DNA of 64,000 bases from Thaumasiovibrio subtropicus (GTDB lineage: Bacteria; Pseudomonadota; Gammaproteobacteria; Enterobacterales; Vibrionaceae): contig NZ_AP023055.1 of the NCBI RefSeq assembly GCF_019703835.1, forward strand, positions 1,364,001 through 1,428,000, given 5' to 3'. Positions 26,634 through 35,577 of the stretch are shown in pieces. A program made the translations under genes and the position numbers. Positions within the stretch are counted from its first letter, which is position 1. Each line of letters begins with the position of its first letter. The notes beneath the pieces were generated by a model. That model did no database searches and had not been told where the DNA came from. It saw nothing but the letters and a program-made list of their open reading frames with translations.

Positions 26634-26656
26634 CGCAGGCCTCGCTCACATTTTCG

Positions 26657-26687
26657 ATACCCTGGCGTAACCGCTGGGGTATTTTTT
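26657..26687 (+). terminator. Terminator of the DUF4136 gene
   Basis: ATACCC (26657-26662) pairs with GGGTAT (26677-26682), followed by T6. It also separates this gene from the convergent TetR gene. Confidence 0.7.
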
Positions 26688-26692
26688 ACTGC

Positions 26693-27280
26693 TTAACTTA
26701 GACGTTGACGTCGAAGTACCTGCAAAGTCACCTGCAAGCCTTTCTCCATCGCTTCATATTGTCGCGCCTTTCCTAGTACACGAATCCCTTGCATCTGCAT
26801 CAGCACCCATGCTGACATCGCGTTTGACGCAAAATCACTAGGAAGTTCGCCAACTTGCTTAGCATTTTCAAACGCCTGCTCAAATGCGGTCAGCATCCTT
26901 GTATAGAGACGGTTTCCTTCTGACAATACACCGTCATCTTCCATCGCCCGTTCTAAAATCGCGTTTTGCATAAAACATCCCATTGTTTGGGTGCGTTGAA
27001 TTGCTGCAAAGCTCTCCAAATGTTCAATCACATTGTTTAAGGTTGCTGAACTCGGTACACCGTCATGCAAGGAAGGCAACGTCACTTCATCGAGATAGCG
27101 AGAAAGTGCCTCCTTGTAGAGCGTGTCTTTATCGACAAATGCGTTGTAAAGGCTGAAACGATTTATGCCAAGATGTGAAACCAAATCCGAGATCGAGGTA
27201 TTTGCGTACCCTTTACGCCAAAACAACTCCATCGCCTCGCGGAGTTTATCCGCCCGATCAAAACTCTTTGTTCTTGCCAT
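26693..27280 (-). CDS. TetR-family repressor
   Basis: 195 residues. The N-terminal helix-turn-helix (about 8-52; TSISDLVSHLGINRFSLYNAF) is typical of TetR proteins, with a C-terminal ligand domain carrying one cysteine in TMGCFM. Divergent from two GST genes; the 101-base interval has direct repeats and a palindrome, so it likely represses the GST operon and itself until an electrophile is present. Confidence 0.88.
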   Translation of the reverse strand: MARTKSFDRADKLREAMELFWRKGYANTSISDLVSHLGINRFSLYNAFVDKDTLYKEALSRYLDEVTLPSLHDGVPSSATLNNVIEHLESFAAIQRTQTMGCFMQNAILERAMEDDGVLSEGNRLYTRMLTAFEQAFENAKQVGELPSDFASNAMSAWVLMQMQGIRVLGKARQYEAMEKGLQVTLQVLRRQRLS

Positions 27281-27326
27281 ACTTATTTTCGCTTAGCTAA
27301 GACAAGTCAAAAACAATACTTGACTC

Positions 27327-27373
27327 ATCGTTCTGAAATTGCCTACAGTGTAATCTAAACGATCGTTCTGAAA
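27327..27373. promoter_or_regulatory. Candidate TetR operators of the GST operon
   Basis: ATCGTTCTGAAA occurs twice (27327-27338 and 27362-27373), and the second copy overlaps the perfect palindrome AACGATCGTT (27358-27367). Both lie in the divergent interval, the second directly before the GST ribosome binding site. Confidence 0.5.
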
Positions 27374-27381
27374 AAGGAAGT

Positions 27382-27990
27382 ATGATGAAAATCTATGAAA
27401 AAAGTCCCGCGCCTAGCGCACAGCGTGTCTCACTTTTTCTCAAAGAGAAAGGGATTGATGTTGAGCGTATCGATGTCGATATTCGCGGTGGTGAAAATCT
27501 CAAACCCGAATTCAAAGCCCTTTCACCCAATGGCAGAATTCCCGTTTTAGTTCTCGAAGATGGCACCTCAATTTGTGAATCGATGGCGATCTGTCGTTAC
27601 TTTGAAGCCTCACACCCCGACGAAAAACACCTCTTTGGTAATACACCCACCGAGCAAGCACAGGTTGAGATGTGGAATCGCATCTGTGAATTTCAAGGGT
27701 TGTATACCGCATTTCAAGCATTTCGAAATCTCACAGGGATCTACAAAGATCGTGAAACCTGTATTGAAGCTTGGGGGGTTGAATCCAAAAATCGCATTAA
27801 ACAGTTTCTGCCGCAACTAGATGAACGATTGGCTAGCACAACCTATGTGGCTGGTGAGCGTTTCAGTGTGGCTGATATCACGGCATACATCACATGCCAG
27901 TTCATTAAAAACCTCGAGATTGACGCCTCAACGTACAGCCATATTGAGCGTTGGCTGGACCTTGTCTCAGCGCGGCCGGCATTCCAATAA
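27382..27990 (+). CDS. Glutathione S-transferase
   Basis: 202 residues. N-terminal GST fold (about 1-80) with SAQRVSLFLKEKGI, LSPNGRIPVLVLEDG and the glutathione gamma-glutamyl contact ESMAI; C-terminal helical domain with FSVADITAYI. Start at AUG 27382 (or 27385) after AAAGGAAGT. First gene of a two-GST operon divergent from a TetR gene; likely a detoxifying enzyme induced by its regulator's ligand. Confidence 0.9.
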   Translation: MMKIYEKSPAPSAQRVSLFLKEKGIDVERIDVDIRGGENLKPEFKALSPNGRIPVLVLEDGTSICESMAICRYFEASHPDEKHLFGNTPTEQAQVEMWNRICEFQGLYTAFQAFRNLTGIYKDRETCIEAWGVESKNRIKQFLPQLDERLASTTYVAGERFSVADITAYITCQFIKNLEIDASTYSHIERWLDLVSARPAFQ

Positions 27991-28009
27991 TGATCATTAA
28001 GGAATATCG

Positions 28010-28678
28010 ATGATTGATCTTTACACGGCGGCCACCCCGAATGGCCATAAAATATCTATCGCACTTGAAGAACTCGGCTTGGAGTATCGCGCTCACGGAC
28101 TCGATCTGATGAGCAAAGAGCAAAAACAGACTTGGTTTACGAACATCAACCCGAATGGCCGTATCCCCGCTATCATTGACCGCGACAACGATGATTTTGC
28201 GGTATTTGAATCAGGGGCAATTCTTGTTTATCTCGCTGAGAAAACAGGACAACTTCTACCTTCTGATCCCAAAAATCGGTCAAAGGTAATACAGTGGTTA
28301 ATGTTTCAAATGGGGGGTGTCGGACCTATGATGGGACAAGCCAATGTCTTCCATCGTTATTTCCCCGAAAAAATTCCAGCCGCGATTGAACGTTACCAAA
28401 ATGAAGGGCGACGTTTATTTGAAGTTATGGATAGCCAACTGAAGGACACCGAATACTTGGCTGGCAATGCTTACTCCATCGCTGACATCGCGACTTGGCC
28501 TTGGGTAAGAATCCATGAGTGGAGCGGTATACGCATCGAAGCGTTACCCAATCTTCAGCGCTGGATGGATCTCATTGCAAGCCGGCCGGCTTGCCAAAAA
28601 GGTATTCAAATACCACCCCCTTCCACCTTGTCTGACGAGGAACGCGCCAAGCAAATTCAGAAAATGGTGACGCAATAG
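28010..28678 (+). CDS. Glutathione S-transferase, YfcG/YghU-like
   Basis: 222 residues. N-terminal PNGHKISIALEELGLEY and INPNGRIPAIID, glutathione-binding ESGAI, and the C-terminal AYSIADIATWPW resemble the nu-class (YfcG/YghU) GSTs, which act as disulfide-bond reductases. It lies 19 bases after the first GST gene and is probably cotranscribed. A repeat half-copy follows directly. Confidence 0.9.
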   Translation: MIDLYTAATPNGHKISIALEELGLEYRAHGLDLMSKEQKQTWFTNINPNGRIPAIIDRDNDDFAVFESGAILVYLAEKTGQLLPSDPKNRSKVIQWLMFQMGGVGPMMGQANVFHRYFPEKIPAAIERYQNEGRRLFEVMDSQLKDTEYLAGNAYSIADIATWPWVRIHEWSGIRIEALPNLQRWMDLIASRPACQKGIQIPPPSTLSDEERAKQIQKMVTQ

Positions 28679-28684
28679 GCTATA

Positions 28685-28780
28685 GTTTTTTGATTTAGTC
28701 CACTCGATCTTCAAAACAGTGCCTTGTTGACAAGCCTAGAAACTCTCGCTGAACAAGCATCTTGAGGTGGTTTGAGTATA
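28685..28780 (-). repeat. Palindromic repeat, left-half copy, inverted
   Basis: About 96 bases matching the outer left half of the repeats on the minus strand (ends ...CATCTTGAGGTGGTTTGAGTATA). Close in sequence to the full copies at 43413 and 45611. It lies seven bases beyond the second GST stop and may act as its transcript 3' end. Confidence 0.85.
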
Positions 28781-28966
28781 TTTACTCTTAAAGGGGGCAA
28801 AAAGCTCCCTTTCGAGATCGCGTTACTCAACCGATAATGACAAAAACCTCAACATTCCATTTAGTTATTTAAAAATACTCTTCAAGATAACTTTGTCTTG
28901 CTATTAGTAAAAACACCCTAGTTGCATATACTTTAAATACTATTAAAGCATATGTATGGGGTTGTT

Positions 28967-29548
28967 ATGTGTTTAAGAAATGGTTTTCGACTTGTGTTAT
29001 TAATCAGCTTGCTAAATGTGGTGGCCTTCGCGACGCCCGTTTGGGGATTCGCTGAAAATGTGAATAGCGCCGTTCGGTTTGGTGGTTGGTCCTATCATCT
29101 TGAAGACGAAGTTGTCGAGAATGCCCCAACCTACAATGAAAACCACTTAGGATTGGGGGTTGATGTCGGGCTATACCGCTGGGGAAACTGGCATATCCAA
29201 TTCTCGCTTAACTACATGAAGGACTCTTGGGATGATCATCTCTATGCAGCCAGCATCACGTTTGATCGGCCAATCGATTTTGAGTTTACCGACTGGACTT
29301 TTGCGCTCGGTACGTCGGTGGGTGTGCAATCTCGCTCAATAATGAATGATCACAATGGTGAGTTCACTGGGTTTAGCCGCCGCACGCTGCCTCTCATCAT
29401 GCCTTACGCAAGGCTCGGCACTAAAGACTTCTTTACCTTGTTTACCGTCTATCCCCAGTTTCGCGAGCGCATCAATGTCGCTGATGGCTCGCGTTCTTAC
29501 CGCTTGGAAAACCCAGTGGTCTTTTGGCAGCTTGGCTTTACCCTCTAA
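28967..29548 (+). CDS. Predicted outer-membrane beta-barrel protein
   Basis: 193 residues from ATG 28967, chosen because GGGG lies seven bases upstream; the frame also has ATG 28952. A signal peptide ends near residue 28. The rest alternates hydrophobic and polar residues with many aromatic pairs (GWSYHL, WHIQFSLNYM, FEFTDWTFAL, FFTLFTVYPQF) and ends VVFWQLGFTL, as expected for an eight-stranded outer membrane barrel. The YNENHLGLGV segment is found in several small outer-membrane proteins. I cannot name a family or enzymatic function. Confidence 0.65.
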   Translation: MCLRNGFRLVLLISLLNVVAFATPVWGFAENVNSAVRFGGWSYHLEDEVVENAPTYNENHLGLGVDVGLYRWGNWHIQFSLNYMKDSWDDHLYAASITFDRPIDFEFTDWTFALGTSVGVQSRSIMNDHNGEFTGFSRRTLPLIMPYARLGTKDFFTLFTVYPQFRERINVADGSRSYRLENPVVFWQLGFTL

Positions 29549-29593
29549 CGAAAGAGGCTATCAGCTTCAACCGCGTTATCACCAGCCTTACCC

Positions 29594-30688
29594 TTAGTTG
29601 TGAATGATATCCGCATCGTAGGCTATCTGACTTTGTTCCGCAGTCTCAGGTAACATGCTACGCCACCATCGGGTTGATACGGTGATATTATCTAACCAAA
29701 TTGGCTCGCCAAATTGAGGCGTTAAGATATTGACGCCTTCCGTCTCCCCAAGTGCAAGAATGCGCTCGAAGGGTTCATACCAATCATGAAGTGACAGATC
29801 GAAAGTACCGTTGTGGATAGGAATCAAGTAGTCCCCGCCAAGATCTAAATGTGCCTGCATGGTATCTTCTGGCATCATATGAATATCACGCCATAGCGGA
29901 TTATAAGCGCCCGTTTCCATCATGGTGACATCAAACGGGCCATACTTTTCACCAATTTCTGCAAATCCCGAAAAGTATCCGGTATCACCGCTGAAGAACA
30001 GATTACGCTGGTTGCTTCGAATCACCCAACTTGCCCACAATGTCTGGTCACGATCACGAAGACCACGACCTGAAAAGTGCTGCGCTGGCGTGGCGACAAG
30101 TTCAATACCCGCCACCGTTGTAGATTGCCACCAGTCCAATTCTGTAATCTTGTTCGCATCAACGCCCCACTTTATCACCTGTTCGCCCACTTTTAATGGT
30201 GTAACAAACTGGGTCACTTTATCTTGCAAAGCGAGGACAGCATGTTTATCCAAGTGGTCATAATGATTGTGGCTAATTACCACGGCATCGATGGGTGGCA
30301 ATGCCTCTATCTGAATTGGCGCTTCATGAAAACGCTTTGGCCCAGCCCACTGCACCGGCGATGCGCGTTGACTAAATACAGGATCGGTTAACACAAAACG
30401 ATCACCCAATTTAATTAACAAACTTGAATGCCCTAAACGGTAAATGGCATCACCACCGTTAAGCAGATCCTCGGTAGAAATCGGACTCAAGGGCACTTCA
30501 CTGTCCGGCATTGCTGCTTGTCGGTCAGCATTCCAATAAGCTTTCGCTATCTCCCATAGGTTAGAGGCGTCAGTTTTATAAACGGTATCAGTATTGGTAA
30601 ATTTCATTTGGTCACCTTTCATCATCGTCCCCGCTAACAGCGTTATTAGACACATTACCGCGATAGCAACTTTGCTTGTTCTACGCAT
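29594..30688 (-). CDS. Metallo-beta-lactamase-fold hydrolase (NAPE-PLD-like)
   Basis: 364 residues from ATG 30688 (ORF extends to GTG 30700). A hydrophobic N-terminus suggests export or membrane anchoring. The metal site motif HNHYDHLD (His140-x-His142-x-Asp144-His145) and the later GDTGY and IPIHNGTFDL are present. The overall pattern is that of the NAPE-PLD/UlaG-like branch, which cleaves phosphodiesters or lactones. Substrate unknown. Divergent from a TetR gene and presumably controlled by it. Confidence 0.85.
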   Translation of the reverse strand: MRRTSKVAIAVMCLITLLAGTMMKGDQMKFTNTDTVYKTDASNLWEIAKAYWNADRQAAMPDSEVPLSPISTEDLLNGGDAIYRLGHSSLLIKLGDRFVLTDPVFSQRASPVQWAGPKRFHEAPIQIEALPPIDAVVISHNHYDHLDKHAVLALQDKVTQFVTPLKVGEQVIKWGVDANKITELDWWQSTTVAGIELVATPAQHFSGRGLRDRDQTLWASWVIRSNQRNLFFSGDTGYFSGFAEIGEKYGPFDVTMMETGAYNPLWRDIHMMPEDTMQAHLDLGGDYLIPIHNGTFDLSLHDWYEPFERILALGETEGVNILTPQFGEPIWLDNITVSTRWWRSMLPETAEQSQIAYDADIIHN

Positions 30689-30700
30689 CTCACCACTCAC

Positions 30701-30761
30701 AAAAGTAAACTACACGGTGTAGTGTATTGATGAAAAATTGAAAAGTAAACCACTCAGTGTA
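30701..30761. promoter_or_regulatory. Twin TetR operators
   Basis: A 21-base motif occurs at 30701-30721 and again at 30741-30761, each AAAAGTAAAC-Y-AC-W-C-R-GTGTA, exactly 40 bases apart. The first copy is a near-perfect palindrome (CTACAC-G-GTGTAG). They lie between the divergent hydrolase and TetR genes. Two sites spaced by four helical turns suggest cooperative repression. Confidence 0.65.
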
Positions 30762-30794
30762 AAATGGGTTCAAACTAAATCTCGAAAATACACC

Positions 30795-31418
30795 ATGAAT
30801 AGTGCGAAAAAGACACGTAGCCAATTGAAAAGAGAGGCGATTCTTGCTGCTGCTAAAACCGCTTTTAAAGCGGATGGCGTGCAGTCAACAAGTATGGATA
30901 AACTGGCGCAACTGGCACAAGTATCAAAGCGCACCGTTTACAATCACTTCGCGACCAAAGAGGTGCTGGTCATGGAGCTGGTCTCAGAGCTCTGGACAAA
31001 AGCGCTGGTAGAAATAGACTTTGAGTATAAGCCCGAAACATCGCTGCACACTCAATTAGCTGCGTTACTAAAGTTAGAAATCAACCTTATTGCGTCAGCG
31101 GAGTACTTAGACCTCTCTCGGGTCGCGTTTGGCCATCTCTTCTATGCCCCAGAACAACTCGAAGCACAACTCAGTCGATTTGCGAAACAAGAAACAACGA
31201 TTCATCGCTGGTTAGAAGCTGCGGTCGCAGATGGTAAAGTCATGCTTGAAGATATTGAAGTCGGCAACGAGCAACTGCATAGTTTGATTAAAGGCCGCTG
31301 TTTTTGGCCGCAATTGTTGTCAATGCGCCCTATTCTCACAGCAAGTGAAATTGATACACTTGCAACGCAAACGGCAGCCTTCTTCCTCAGTCATTATCAA
31401 GCGAAAAGCCCAGACTAG
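30795..31418 (+). CDS. TetR-family repressor
   Basis: 207 residues from ATG 30795. The longer frame from 30738 would be read through the second operator copy and is not preferred. N-terminal helix-turn-helix (SMDKLAQLAQVSKRTVYNHF) at about 28-50, ligand domain beyond. Divergent from the metallo-beta-lactamase-fold gene. Confidence 0.88.
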   Translation: MNSAKKTRSQLKREAILAAAKTAFKADGVQSTSMDKLAQLAQVSKRTVYNHFATKEVLVMELVSELWTKALVEIDFEYKPETSLHTQLAALLKLEINLIASAEYLDLSRVAFGHLFYAPEQLEAQLSRFAKQETTIHRWLEAAVADGKVMLEDIEVGNEQLHSLIKGRCFWPQLLSMRPILTASEIDTLATQTAAFFLSHYQAKSPD

Positions 31419-31506
31419 ACATCAGCGCCCGATTTTCCTTCGAGACTCAGGCAAAAACGCCCTACCTGTGCCTCGATGGGATGATCACGATACGGCTCAG
31501 ATAACC

Positions 31507-32130
31507 TTATCGCTCCGCTGCGGCAAGCATGCCACCCATCGCAATAAACATTGAACCAAACACTCGGTTTTGCCATAAAGCTGCAGCACTGCTTCGGAAA
31601 AAGCGCTGTACGGAGCGAGCAAGTGATGCATAAGTCACCATCACCACAGTATCAACAACCAGCACAGTTAACCCCAAAATCAAATATTGAGGCGCCATTG
31701 GCGCTTCTGGCGAGATGAACTGTGGCAAAAATGCAGCCAGAAAAATTATAGATTTTGGATTCATCATATTGATCAGAAAGCCTTGTCGGATGATCTTGGC
31801 AGTAGACTGAGCAGTCAATTGAGTATTTTCATCCGCGGTAAGCGAGGCTTTGCTGCGAAACTTCATCACCCCGAGGTAGATCAAATACGCTGCACCACAA
31901 TACTTCAAAATCGTAAAAGCCACCGCTGAGGAAGCAAGCAATGCACCAAGGCCTAACGAGACCACCAGGAGGTGTACACACAATGCCAACTGAAGGCCGA
32001 TGATATTCTTAAAGGCAATACGAATGCCGCCATTGAGTGTATTACTGACCGTCGCAACCATACCTGCTCCCGGCGAGAAGCTGAATACAACACAAGCCGC
32101 AACAAATGCCAACCAAACCGAGATAACCAT
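31507..32130 (-). CDS. LysE/RhtB-family exporter
   Basis: 207 residues with six hydrophobic helices and the LysE-type FSFSPGAGMVATVSNTLNGG near the N-terminus and GFLINMMNPKSIIFLAAFLPQF in the middle. The family exports amino acids or homoserine derivatives. Inner membrane. Substrate unknown. A different member of the family is encoded at 38431-39045. Confidence 0.88.
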   Translation of the reverse strand: MVISVWLAFVAACVVFSFSPGAGMVATVSNTLNGGIRIAFKNIIGLQLALCVHLLVVSLGLGALLASSAVAFTILKYCGAAYLIYLGVMKFRSKASLTADENTQLTAQSTAKIIRQGFLINMMNPKSIIFLAAFLPQFISPEAPMAPQYLILGLTVLVVDTVVMVTYASLARSVQRFFRSSAAALWQNRVFGSMFIAMGGMLAAAER

Positions 32131-32302
32131 AACAATCCGCCTTTAACAGCAATGAAGAGAGCAGAAAGATATTATACCTAACTATCAATAGGGACAATCT
32201 GAAAAACACAACAAAAAAGGCCGCATATATGAGTATAATCATGCCGCCTTTGAAGAGAGCTCGTCTCAGAATAGATGTCCGAGTACGAGCTTGGTAGAAA
32301 AC

Positions 32303-33088
32303 TTACACCGCCAACACTGAAGGCTGGAGGTACTTTTGCCACGCCTCTTGATACAGATCTTGAGAACGTTGACGTAAGCGGGCAATTTTTGCCACTTCGA
32401 TATCATTTAACACTCGGGCTTGAGCAACAGCATGGCGTTCCATCTGCTGAATCTCTTCATAGATGTCATGCTCTTCACCACTTTTGATGGTTGCGATATC
32501 ACGCAAGTGTACTTGCACCTCCGCAATCATCTTGGTTTCAGGCAAACGCACAAGCACGCTTAAATCACGATAGCCTGATGCGGCTGGGTGCTTGAAACGG
32601 TTCTTAACACGGACGATTTCAGCTTCTTTACCTAAATATTCAAAAGCAGTCACGACGCCAGCAATATCATCGGCAACCAAAGTACCGCGGGCTAGGTCAG
32701 TAATTTTTTCAGTCTGCCCTTCAAGCTCTGTGGCAATTTTGTATTCTGCTCGTTCCGCAGATTTAACGGCGGGAATAATCGGCTGTGCATCACTGAGCAT
32801 CGCTATTTCATTGAGCAAATTAGAGAGCTCTTGCTGAGCAGGCTGCGCTAACGCATACAATGCGCTGAACTCGGCATGCGGTTGTTGAAGATTTTCGGGA
32901 TACAGGTTATCGATAGCGTATAAGCCGCTAAGTGAGTGTTTAAAAACACGCTTACTCGCTTGGGAAACAGGCGCTTGGGCTTGCTTAGTTTGCGTATTGG
33001 CAGAGTTGCCGACGAAGGCGGCCGCCGCGACTGGCGTACGTCCAAGTACCAACGCGATGACAAAAATTGTCCGTAAAAGATGTGTCAT
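32303..33088 (-). CDS. relV: RelV small alarmone synthetase
   Basis: 261 residues. A RelA/SpoT synthetase-like domain occupies about 105-240 (KITDLARGT, RVKNRFKHPAASGYRDL, EVQVHLRDI). In V. cholerae RelV, residues K107, D129, R132, L150 and E188 were reported essential; here K109, D131, R134, L152 and E190 match all five with a constant offset of two. It should make (p)ppGpp without RelA or SpoT. The first ~24 residues look like a signal peptide (hydrophobic core, AAA end), which is odd for a cytoplasmic alarmone enzyme. GGAG lies six bases before ATG 33088. No hydrolase partner is adjacent. Confidence 0.92.
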   Translation of the reverse strand: MTHLLRTIFVIALVLGRTPVAAAAFVGNSANTQTKQAQAPVSQASKRVFKHSLSGLYAIDNLYPENLQQPHAEFSALYALAQPAQQELSNLLNEIAMLSDAQPIIPAVKSAERAEYKIATELEGQTEKITDLARGTLVADDIAGVVTAFEYLGKEAEIVRVKNRFKHPAASGYRDLSVLVRLPETKMIAEVQVHLRDIATIKSGEEHDIYEEIQQMERHAVAQARVLNDIEVAKIARLRQRSQDLYQEAWQKYLQPSVLAV

Positions 33089-33654
33089 TCAGACTCCTTT
33101 ACATGCCTGTACCATTCAGGCTAAATCACTGATAAAAAAGGGTATATACAAAAGGACAAATCCGTTTGCTATACAAGAATGAGAGCTCAGTGAAAGCTTG
33201 GACCCAAGAGTACAAGCAGTAAGTTTAACCTAACATGAACAGTGTCCAGACTAGCTATAAAATTATCACTGCTGTCTAGAATTTGTGATCACTACTTACT
33301 AATTGAAGATTCTTACAAACCTTAACTTGAAAGCACAAACCTTTGCCCCAATTTGCCATCTAAGATTCACTGTTGCTTGGCAAGTTTGAACAAAAAAGGC
33401 AGGTAACTAGCCGCTTCGAAACGCGCATCGCTATCACCTCAGCTATCCATCTCCCACAGCAATACCTCTTATCAAAACATAACGCGCGACCACTTCTAAC
33501 AACATTGCTGCCACCGGCTCAGCACACCTTTTTCACTTCAAATACAACAAACTAAAACCTAAACAAAAATAGTTCTCATATCCATTGCGCCGTTGAAGCT
33601 CTAGTGATATAAACGGTGCTAACGCGAATTATTAACATTACGGAATACGAAATA
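33089..33654. other. Gene-free stretch upstream of the siderophore operon
   Basis: About 565 bases between divergent relV and the siderophore import operon. I see no supported ORF or structured RNA, only a possible Fur site near its end (listed separately). Confidence 0.5.
33565..33579. promoter_or_regulatory. Possible Fur box
   Basis: On the minus strand ATGAGAA-C-TATTTTT resembles one half-turn of a 7-1-7 Fur box. It lies about 75 bases before the binding-protein start. Only the first half matches well. Confidence 0.35.
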
Positions 33655-34575
33655 ATGAAGGCGCTGAAAACCCTCTTTACCCCCCTTGCTCTCGCTACCT
33701 CACTGACATTTTCTGGCTTTGCTCTTGCTGACACGATTACTGTTCAGCACGTCGCTGGCGAAACCACGCTCGACACCAATCCACAACGCGTTGTGGTAAT
33801 GGGCCTAGGCAGCCTTGATGTGCTAGATACGTTAGGTATTGAGCCTGTAGGGATGGTTAAAACCTATCTGCCTTCATACCTAGAAAAATACCAAGCGGAC
33901 GAGTTTAAAAACGTGGGCTCTATGTTCGAACCAGACTTCGAGACCATTTTCACTTTGAAGCCTGATCTGATCATTGCAAGTCCGCGCACCGCGCCGCTTG
34001 CTGAAGAGTTATCTAAGATTGCGCCAACCGTTGTATTCCAAGTTGATAGCGCAGGTTATTGGGAAAGCACTCAGCAAAACTGGCGCATGATTGGCAAGAT
34101 CTTTGAAAAAGAGAAAGAAATCGAAGAGTACATCACACAGTACCAAACTCAGATCGATGACATTCGCCAATTTGTTGAAGCGGGTGAAATCGATGCTCTA
34201 ACAGTAATGACAAATGGTGGCAATCTGTCTGCGTTTGGCGAGCAGAGCCGTTTCTCAAGTATTTACAAAGACTTCGGATTTAAAGAAGCACAGAGCGGCA
34301 TTGTTGAATCGACGCATGGTAATCTGATTTCATTTGAATACGTCGCATCAGCAAACCCAAGCGTTATGTTTGTTTTAGATCGCGACCAAGCGCTTGGCCG
34401 CGGTGACAGTGCCGGTAAGGCACTCCTCGATAATGACCTTGTCAATGGCACTAAAGCGGCCAAAAACAACCATATTACTATCATGGACGGTAATGCTTGG
34501 TACCTCACAGCAGGTGGCATGGACGCAACACAAGTCATGATTGATGACATTCGTTCTGTATTAGATCAAGAATAA
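33655..34575 (+). CDS. Siderophore ABC transporter, periplasmic binding protein (VctP-like)
   Basis: 306 residues from ATG 33655 (an upstream in-frame start at 33616 would break the signal peptide). A signal peptide ends near ALA25 with no lipobox, so the protein is periplasmic. Typical ferri-siderophore binder pattern: PQRVVVMGLGSLDVLDTLG, DLIIASPRTAPL, VMFVLDRDQALG. Followed by two permease genes and an ATPase gene, the order of Vibrio vctPDGC, which imports vibriobactin and enterobactin. Orthology to vct is probable, not proven; a petrobactin-type importer is the alternative. No outer-membrane receptor is nearby. Confidence 0.88.
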   Translation: MKALKTLFTPLALATSLTFSGFALADTITVQHVAGETTLDTNPQRVVVMGLGSLDVLDTLGIEPVGMVKTYLPSYLEKYQADEFKNVGSMFEPDFETIFTLKPDLIIASPRTAPLAEELSKIAPTVVFQVDSAGYWESTQQNWRMIGKIFEKEKEIEEYITQYQTQIDDIRQFVEAGEIDALTVMTNGGNLSAFGEQSRFSSIYKDFGFKEAQSGIVESTHGNLISFEYVASANPSVMFVLDRDQALGRGDSAGKALLDNDLVNGTKAAKNNHITIMDGNAWYLTAGGMDATQVMIDDIRSVLDQE

Positions 34576-34626
34576 TGGGTTCAGGCAGCAACGCGTTGCC
34601 CAACAACTCGTGTTAGCAGGATTATC

Positions 34627-35577
34627 GTGAAAGTAATGTTAATGGGGCTGGGGATCATTATCCTCGGCCTTTCTTCGCTTTTTATTGGCGCTGCAGATAT
34701 GCAGCTTCAGGCCATTCTAGCCGGTGACACCGACGCACTTACCATCTTTTTTGTCAGCCGTGTTCCGCGCCTGATTGCCATCTGTTTAGCGGGGGCGGGT
34801 TTAAGTGTTGCAGGCCTTGTTATGCAGCAAGTGTGTCAAAACCGCTTTGCCTCACCGTCCACAACGGGCACCATAGATTGTGCAATGCTAGGTTACGTAT
34901 TTGCATTGGTTTTTGCTTCCAACAGCAACTCGACGGTGACCATGCTGTCGATATTTACGTTCTCTATTCTCGGCACCCTACTCTTTGTTCAGTTCTTGCA
35001 GCGCTTAAAGTTCAAAAATGTCATTCTCGTGCCGTTGATCGGTATTATGTATGGCAATATAGTTGGGTCACTCACCACCTTTATCGCCTACAAATACGAC
35101 CTTGTTCAGAGCCTCTCCGCTTGGACAGTGGCGAACTTTTCGTCGGTATTGCGCGGAAACTTCGAACTCCTCTATGTCGCTATCCCCGCGTCAATACTCG
35201 CTTACCTTTATGCCAGTCGATTTAGTGCCGCGAGTATGGGGGAGAGCTTTGCGAAAAATATCGGCCTAGATTACAAGAAAGTGGTGTTTATTGGTGTCGT
35301 GATCGTTGCGGTGCTGTCCTCTTCTGTCGTGATGATCGTCGGTATGATTCCATTCCTCGGTTTGATTGTCCCCAATGTTGTCTCGCTGTTTAAAGGCGAC
35401 AACATGCGTAAGAATCTACCTTTCACTGCTTATTGGGGCGCAGTCTTAGTACTTTGTTGTGACGTGCTTGGCCGTGTTGTCATCTTCCCTTATGAAGTCC
35501 CCATCTCCATGATCATCTCTATCGTCGGTGGCGTGGTCTTCATTTACCTAGTAATGCGAGACAAGAGCAATGCGTGA
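34627..35577 (+). CDS. Siderophore ABC transporter permease (VctD-like)
   Basis: 316 residues, FecCD-type permease with eight to ten hydrophobic helices and the ATPase-contacting GMIPFLGLIVPNVV loop. GTG start at 34627 after GCAGGATTATC; ATG 34636 is possible. It overlaps the next permease gene by eight bases. Inner membrane; pairs with the second permease to form the channel. Confidence 0.9.
   Translation: MKVMLMGLGIIILGLSSLFIGAADMQLQAILAGDTDALTIFFVSRVPRLIAICLAGAGLSVAGLVMQQVCQNRFASPSTTGTIDCAMLGYVFALVFASNSNSTVTMLSIFTFSILGTLLFVQFLQRLKFKNVILVPLIGIMYGNIVGSLTTFIAYKYDLVQSLSAWTVANFSSVLRGNFELLYVAIPASILAYLYASRFSAASMGESFAKNIGLDYKKVVFIGVVIVAVLSSSVVMIVGMIPFLGLIVPNVVSLFKGDNMRKNLPFTAYWGAVLVLCCDVLGRVVIFPYEVPISMIISIVGGVVFIYLVMRDKSNA

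Noticed and set aside
33565..33579. Firm Fur box
   Set aside because: Only one half matches the 7-1-7 pattern well; kept as a low-confidence site.
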